Below, piece after piece: positions 56,990-64,000 of a stretch of DNA of 64,000 nt (within the stretch, counting starts at the first letter, position 1; the number at the start of each line of letters is the position of its first letter). Below the pieces are notes generated by a model. That model searched no databases, was not told where the DNA came from, and worked only from the letters and a program-made list of their open reading frames with translations. A program made the position numbers and the translations under genes. Origin of the DNA: Eulemur rufifrons (Eukaryota > Chordata > Mammalia > Primates > Lemuridae); NCBI RefSeq assembly GCF_041146395.1, contig NC_090986.1:42940001-43004000 (forward strand), given 5' to 3'.

Positions 56990-58918
56990 TCAGCTTATTC
57001 TCTGAGGCCAACGTTATCTTGATACCAAAGCCAGACAAAAACCTCACAAGAAAACTACCTAGCAATATCCCTTATGACTATAGACTCAAAAGCCCTCAAT
57101 AATATGCAAGAAAACTGAATCTAGCAACATATGAAAAGAATTATGTACTATGATAAGTGGGACTTAACCCAAAAATGAGGCTGCTTTGACTTACGAAAAT
57201 CAGTATAATATACCACATTAATAGAATAAAAGATGAAACCACATAATTATCTCAATAGATGCAGAAAAGGCATTTAACAAAATCCAGCATCCTTTTGTGA
57301 TGAAAACACTCAGCACACTAGGAATAGAAGGGAATATCCTCAACCTGACAGAGCATCTGTGAAAAGCTCACGGCTAACATACTTAATGGTAGAAGACTGA
57401 GTACTGAGCCCTAAGATTAGGAACAAGACAAGGATGTTCACATTCGCCACTTTCACTCAACATTCTAGCCAAGGCAACTAAGGAAAAGAAATAAAAGAAA
57501 TCTGGATTGGAAAGGAAGAAGTAAAACTATAGTTGCAGTTAAGTGAAAGTCCAGGAATAAACTTTACATTTATGGTCAATTGGTTTTGAAAACAGTGTCG
57601 AGATAATTCAATGAGGAAAGAATAATCTTTTCTACAAATGGTACTGGGACAACTGGATTTCCATGCAAAAGAATAAAATTGGACTCCTTCCTTTCTTGCA
57701 CCATATGCAAAATATTAACCAAAAAAGCATCATAAATATAAACATAAGAGCTAAATCTATAAAACTCTTAAAACATAGGAGTGAATCTTTGAGACTTTAT
57801 GTTAATCAAAGCCATCTTAGACACAACACCAAACATATACCACTAAAGAAATAATAAATTGGACTTGATGAAAATTTAAACCTTTTGTGCTTTAAGGACA
57901 TGATTAAAAAAAGTGAAAAGAAAACCCTCAGACAATATTTGCAAATTATATATCCAATAAGAGACTTGTATCCAGAATATATAAAGAAATCTTAACAGTA
58001 AAAAGACAAGAGTTTAAAATGGGCAAAGTATTTGAATAGACATTTCTCCAAAGAACATATACAAATGGCCTGTGAGCACATAAAAAGATAAAAAACATCA
58101 CTAGCCATTAGGGAATTGCTAATCAAAACCACACTGAGATACCACGTCACACCCTATAGGATGGCCAAAATTAAAAAGATAGACATAATGTGTTGGTAGA
58201 GATGTGGAGAAATTGCATCTTCTCACAGTGCTAGTGAAATTATAAAATGGTACAACCACTTTAATCTGGTGAGTCCTCAAAATATTAAGCATAGAATTGC
58301 CATATGACCTAGTAATTCTACTCCTATGTGTATAACCAAGACATTTGAAAACATATGCCCAACAAAAGCTTGTACACAATGTTAACAGCAGCATTATTCA
58401 TAATAGCCAAAAGATGAAATTAACCCAAATGTCCATCAACTAATAAGTGAATAAACAAAGTGTGACCTATCCATACAATGGAATATTATCTGACTGTAAA
58501 AAAGGAATGAGGTATTGATGCATGCTACAACCTGGATGAACCTTGAAAACTTTATGCTAAGTGAAAGAAGGCAGTCACAAAAGGCCATGTATTGTATGGT
58601 GTTATTTCTATTAAATGTCCAGAATAGGCAAATCCCTAGAGACAGAAAGTAGAGTAGTAGTTACCAAGGACTAGAGGGAAGGCAGAATGACTGCTAATGA
58701 GTATGGAGTTTTTTTTTTTTTCTTTTTTTTTTTTTTTGATCTGGAACAGAGCATGGGGTTTTCTTTGGGGTAATGAAAATGTTTTGGAAGTGTACAGAGA
58801 TAATGATTGCACAACGGTGTGAGTGTACTGAATGCTACTGAATTGTTCACTTCACAAAGATCACTTTTATGATACATGAATTATATCTTAATAAAGTTAT
58901 TAGCCAAAAAAAAAGAAG
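56990..58918 (+). repeat. L1 LINE, sense, 1.9 kb, internally deleted
   Basis: Begins in the ORF2 reverse-transcriptase domain (frame at 57018-57090: EANVILIPKPDKN) and runs through 'gatgcagaaaaggcatttaa', 'gacaaggatgttcacattcg'. At about 57532 it jumps past the catalytic YADD region to 'ggaataaactttacatttat'-type sequence further down ORF2. It continues with 'caaaaccacactgagatacc', 'tggatgaaccttgaaaactt' to the 3' UTR and an A-rich end at 58907-58918. A T-rich tract (58709-58737) interrupts the ORF2/3' UTR junction. The element is dead. Confidence 0.93.
58709..58737. repeat. Poly-T tract inside the L1
   Basis: Two T runs separated by one C, in the position where L1 has 'gagtttctttttgggg'-like sequence. 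Confidence 0.97.
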
Positions 58919-59624
58919 GAGCATAACATTAAGAAGTGTTAGGGATATAATGAATATTGGGTCAGCTTTACATTACTCTAAGCTAATCTTCATGAAAGCT
59001 CCATTCAGTAGTCAGTGTTAAATATCCACGTGAAACATGGGAATCTGAAAATCCAAAAGATGAAATGTCCAAAATACCATAGCTCCTAAATTATAATCTA
59101 TAATTCATATCTGTATTTTCAGACTACAAGTCCTATGTTTCTTTTCTGCCATAAGAATTAGGATTCTTATTTTTTTTTCCTTAAATATAATAATATAAGC
59201 TTATTGATCACAGAACTTTAGAAGTCTGCAAATTAAAACCCAGATTCAAATTTCACAAGGTTTTCTCTATTTTAAAGAACAACGTATTTTGTTTTCTTTT
59301 TTTGTTTCTTTGTTCATCATTAATAGTTCCCCTAGTTTGGAAAGAATTTCATGATACATACGTTTTAAAAATTACTATATAAAATCAAAACCATATAGTT
59401 TTCTATTTCAAATCTTATAATTACAGTGGGAAATAAACATAACAAATCCTATGCTATTGTATCTGAGTTTCCTAGCAGCCAAAGCAAAACAGTAAATAGG
59501 ATGGGGTTTGTAGTTCTAACTGTTTAATGAAAAACAAAGAATATCAGTGTTGCCAAGTAGGTTTTCCTTCATTCTAAGTAGAAATTATCATACAGCTCTT
59601 TCTATAACCTCACTGGAAAGTGGG
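58919..59624. other. AT-rich, nothing recognised
   Basis: No gene or repeat recognised. Confidence 0.45.
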
Positions 59625-59750
59625 AGAGTCTTAGCTATAGGGGTCAGAAAGCCTGGCATCTGGGTCCATCTCTGCCACTATTTAGCTGTGTAGCCTTGGA
59701 ACAGTGATTAATCTCAGTTTCTTTATCTTTTAAATGTCTTCCAATTAGGA
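59625..59750 (+). repeat. MIR SINE, sense
   Basis: The order 'gcctggcatctgggtccatc', 'tctgccactatttagctgtg', 'tagccttggaacagtgatta'. Confidence 0.85.
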
Positions 59751-62689
59751 ATATGGATCATATTAGTATATCTTCTTACTTTTTCAGCATTAATTTTGTA
59801 GAGTATTCAAAGATTAAGTGAAGTTTTCAGGAAGGGAAATAAAAAGCAGGTAAAATATTCTCTGCCTCAGATGGGAAGATTTTTGTTTTTCTCTAAAATT
59901 CAAATACATGGACACTTAATGGTGGGAAAAATACCTATATGTGGCACTAGACAATTGTTTGGGCTACAAATACTCAAGTGGAAAACTACCAATGAGTTCT
60001 ACTTGGTCTTATTATTTGTATAATCCTATATAAGCACTAAAAATGCTTAAATAATTTATGCAAGCTTAAGTACCAGATAATTAGCTGATATAATGTCAGT
60101 GCTCTTTAATAAAACAAATCTCTAGTATAACATAGATCTGGTTAATGATCATCATAAAATAGATAGAGGCCTATTTTCATGGTCACGTCAAAAGTTTATG
60201 ACTGCATTACAGTATCTCATTAGAACTGTGTATTTCGAAACATGTATGTTTGTTTCATTATGTACTGTAATGGCCTGGGTACATGCATGGGACTACCTTG
60301 TTGATGAATCTGACTTCTAAGAAGATACTTCTCAGTATGGAAAAATTAACTGCCTCCTATACAGTTCTGCTCTAGAGCATTGCTATGGTGAGGCTCCTGT
60401 GTTTGTACTTGGTAAATTCCTCATAGGATAAACTATGCCTCTCAACCCAACTTCTCCCTTGCTTTCTTTCCCTTCACCCTTTAAGCGTCTATGGATAATG
60501 TCATTTCTAGAGAGGCATGCCTAAGACTCTTCACTCTTGAGTAGCTCAAAGTTTATCTTTAGTCCAGTAAGGAGAATTTATTTTTCCAATTTAGCATGAT
60601 TCTAGAGGGTCTCAAATTCAGGTGTGTTCAAGAGCCACATGGATAAGAGGGATATAAAGTGCTGCTCTTATAAGGCAATAGATGGTAGCTGGACCCATGC
60701 CAGAGTGAGGAGGGCAGGGCCTGCCTTAAAGGCATTCAGCTTAAAATAATTAATTCCATTCTGACCTAGAAAGTTGTTTTTAAGGTTCACATAAATCCAC
60801 CAAGCTACAACTCATGGCATGAAACATAATTGAAACCTTAATATTTTCTGAAGAAATTCTCTAGAAAAGTTTCTCTAAATATTTAAGCAAGTTATATGTC
60901 TTCCTTTCAGTAGGTATGTCCAGTATAATTCAGAAATCCACGTCTGTCTCAGAGCCCTCCTTTCATCCTACCTTGTGAATTGATTTTTATTGGGTAAAGT
61001 CTTTGCAGTGCATAAAGTATTCCCCCCAAAGGAACTATTTTGAATAGATGCTATATATCTGAAGGAGATCTTTTCTGTTGTTAGCAATCTTCATTTAACT
61101 TGTAGTCTAATTTCATCATAAAAGTTTGGTAAAACCAATCATAGCTAACGCTGTTAATGATTCACTTTTTTCTATTTTGATTATCTTTAAACCTTTTACT
61201 TAATATAGCTTATGATCTTGTTAAAATATGACGCATCAAAAAAAAAGCGAAAGATAAGCCTATAATAGTTTTGAGTTTTTTAACAGTCTAGAAAATGATG
61301 TAGAAGAGTACTTAGTGGAAGCTGTTAAATTTAAGTAAAATCATGATATACAGTGAATCCATCCCAGGCTCACTCCCCGGCCCCACCTCCCCAAAAAGGC
61401 TCATTTGTAAACCTGTTATCTTTTTATCATCAATAGTTTAGTAGGAGATTTTGTTTATTAAAACAATAATCAGAAATACATTTGGGTCATTTTCTGTTCA
61501 CATGATAAAAATGACAAACTCTAGTTGGGATATATGCTAAGATTGAGCTTTTTGACATATTTTAGCAAATGTATTGCTCTTGATTTATGCGTTTTGTGAA
61601 AACATTTTTATTGAATCCAAATTTGAACATGAAGTGGTATAGTGTCTTAGTCACAGCTTCTGGAAAGGGTGGCAACTGCTAATCTTACAGTTTCAATCTG
61701 TTCAAAAGTAGTTTTCTGTAAAAAAAAAAAAAAAAACTTTAGGCAGGAATGAAAGAGGAACTTGATGCTGGTGAATCTGGAATGTAGCCACTGGGGGTTG
61801 GGAGTGAGTGTATCTAAATATTAGTAGCACCTTTTCCCCAGTTCCCTTCTGAGAAAGACATTGACGTGGTCTGATAGGAGCTGTCTGTTGTAGTGTGGAA
61901 GAGAAATGTAGATTCCTGCTTCTGAGGCCATCTGCTGGCTAGGAGAAAACCTACAAAATATTGCAGATGTCTGGCTTATTCATAGGAAAAGAACGTCTTT
62001 TACTGAGATTAAAATCCTGGGTAACTGAATCCTGGTTAAGTCTCATCAACTCTTTTGCGGCTTATGTCCTCAATAATTCATTCCCAAAATAGTGTTTGAT
62101 TTACTAACAAGGAAGATGTTCTCCTTACATGTATTCTGTGGCCAAAGCTAATTCAGAATTCTTTTAGGTGATATGTAATGTCTTATTCAAAATAATGTTA
62201 AACTTTGAAAACAGTACGAAACATACTTTTTAGAACTGAACGCTCCCACTTCCCTGTAGGTAACTCTGTTGTGCAGCCAACTCAAAACTCTTTGGGGTAC
62301 AATTGTAAATAAACTGGAACGGCAGGTAAGGAACTGATTCTGTGGCATTGACAGGCAAGGAAGAGATTATTTTGTACCACTGCCAAACTCAGCCTTTCAA
62401 AAAACATTTCCCTGGAAATAAATATGTAGTTCACAATGACTCTGAGAAAATATTTTCTCAAATAGATTAATAATAAGTAAGTATACTGAGTGCCCCTCTG
62501 ATGACCGTATTTATAAAACAGTTTAAAGTTCTCAAGAGAAAAGTGTGCGCCCTATTATAGCAGGCTACATTTTAGAACATTTACGTGCTGTGTTTTATAT
62601 AATTGAAATGGAGTAGAATTTTAAGCGATACAGATTGTTTTGTTGCTCTTTCCTATTTTAGCATATGCTGGTTTGTAATACTTATATCT
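59751..62689. other. Long AT-rich non-repetitive interval
   Basis: About 2.9 kb without a recognised gene or repeat, apart from an A17 run at 61720-61736. No frame of note. Confidence 0.45.
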
Positions 62690-62890
62690 TCATCTGTGAC
62701 TTGGGTCCAAATTCTGTCATAGCTGTTGACTTTGTCTTGGCTTTGGCCTTCGCCTCTCTGTGCCTCAGTTTCCTTCTCTATAAAACGGAGATTCTAATGG
62801 TATCAACCTCAGAGAGATGCTTTGAAGCTTAAAGCACTTAGGTCAGTGCCTCACACAGATAAGGATTCTGTACAGCAGCTGTTACTATCC
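62690..62890 (+). repeat. MIR SINE, sense
   Basis: The order 'tgacttgggtccaaattctg', 'cgcctctctgtgcctcagtt', 'tccttctctataaaacggag', 'ggtcagtgcctcacacagat'. Confidence 0.88.
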
Positions 62891-64000
62891 TCAGCGCACG
62901 ATTCCTGAAGTTCTGTTGAGACTGTGTGTTTGAATTTACTAAAGCTCCCACAATTCCGGTGTTTTCTTCTCTTGTTTTTAAATTTGAGGTGTATGTGTCC
63001 TCTTTTCAGCTTTGAAAGAATGCCCTGGCCTTTTTATCTTTTTAAACTCCTATAAAAACTCCAATTTCAGCAAAGGGCATCTCATCACCCTAAGGTCACG
63101 CATGACAAATGGTCTTTTATTACCTGCTGATTACACTTAACCCTAATTTCTTTCTGACAGCCACGCAGTGCCTTCCATTTAAATAGAGCTGTTCCTGGAT
63201 GTGACTTTTGGAGCCTCTCTGGGTTTCATTCTAATTTAACTTGCCCTGCCAAGTGGGACTATTGTGCAACTGAAGTCATGATTCACTCATTTGCTCTCTC
63301 CAGATCTAATTATTACAACGCGATACCTGTGAGGCCCCCTCGGGCGTTCATTCACTACTGTAAACGGCCTAACCTTCTGGGGAAAGGAGTGAGCCTTTCG
63401 TTATTGTTCTTTTGAACTGTACAGATGTATTTAGTACAGAATTTGGGAACACAGTAACAGCGAGTCTACCTCAACCATTTTCATTGTACTAAGCTTATTA
63501 CGAGGGTTTACTGGAAGAATACCAGCCTGGCATATGCAGTGGTTACTGACACATTTCTATTCTTTAGAACAGGGCCAGTTTTTGAAGCACGGAAGTCAGG
63601 TTTCATGCCTTTGAGGATACGTCAGGTGCCTCCTGAACAAAGGGCGTATTGCTCAGAAAGCATTAGCAAGGGCAGAGTAGAAATACCCAGAGTGTAATGA
63701 CCTCTGCTCTGTTACCAAACGCTCTTTCTTATGGTCGCCCCAGAGTGAGACGGGACAGGATAACATCACCCACAGTAAGGCTTGTTCCTTTACCTTTTGT
63801 GGCTTTTCTGGATGCCTGCTGGGACCAAAGGGAAAATTCGTGTTATTTCTTTTCACCAGCAACCTGCACAGATATCAGTGGCCTCTCACTGGGAATTTCA
63901 ATTGTAAGCGATGCTGTAGAATGTCCTGCTCTTGAACCTAGGGGAAAGACCTGAGGCACTTACATACATGTGTTTTTAGTGGTTACTCCGATTCCCTGAT
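62891..64000. other. Non-repetitive interval, possible conserved noncoding DNA
   Basis: No repeat recognised. Positions about 63150-63450 keep several CpGs and homeodomain-like ATTA sites next to GC-rich words ('aggccccctcgggcgttcat'). A polypyrimidine stretch plus AG at 63289-63302 could mimic a 3' splice site, but the frame that follows closes after about 35 codons. I do not call an exon. Confidence 0.4.

Overview
The window reads as primate nuclear DNA, most likely from a lemur (strepsirrhine). The best evidence is the Alu elements. The copy at 1832-2173 has an unusually long A-rich linker between its two arms, and its right arm carries the lemur-style 'ttgctgtgagctaggctga' variant. The other Alus carry the related strepsirrhine 'ttgctgtgagctatgatga' form. 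The rest of the repeat content (L2, MIR, L1, MLT1, ERVL and ERV1 LTRs, Tigger, hAT) is normal for a placental mammal. I found no prokaryotic or plastid signal.

I could not support any intact protein-coding gene, exon, tRNA or other structured RNA gene. The window behaves as intergenic DNA or a large intron. All the longer open reading frames either lie inside transposable elements or are unsupported chance frames. The coding relics I can name are a hAT-family transposase (minus strand, about 5090-6872), a Tigger/pogo transposase (minus strand, about 8745-10773), L2 and L1 reverse-transcriptase remnants, and a processed pseudogene of ribosomal protein SA (RPSA, about 45440-46340).

Layout. 1-4900: Alus, an old L2 split by later insertions, and the 3' end of an antisense L1. 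4910-7326: a nearly full-length DNA transposon with hAT termini, sitting inside a MIR. 8172-11072: a Tigger1-like element, itself interrupted by a retroviral-like 3' fragment. 11215-12026: an ERVL LTR. 15334-15792: a clean solo LTR. 16200-20285: several L2 copies in both orientations. 20600-35000: mostly non-repetitive, with scattered MIR and L2 pieces and one ERV1-like LTR (27842-28371). 35000-41000: L2, MLT1 and Alu. 41000-45000: largely unique. 45440-47282: the RPSA pseudogene followed by a second, unidentified retrocopy-like segment. 48751-49372: a 114-bp inverted repeat around a 394-bp spacer that no named repeat explains. 51490-53665: a three-layer nest (Alu in L1 in L2). 56990-58918: a long but internally deleted L1. 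59000-64000: mostly unique AT-rich DNA.

No genes act together here. The window is mainly a record of successive insertions whose order can be read from nesting and from target-site duplications. The items most worth a second look are the 48.7-49.4 kb inverted repeat, the hAT element with its recognisable transposase, the retrocopied retroviral-like fragment inside Tigger1, and the unidentified retrocopy next to the RPSA pseudogene.
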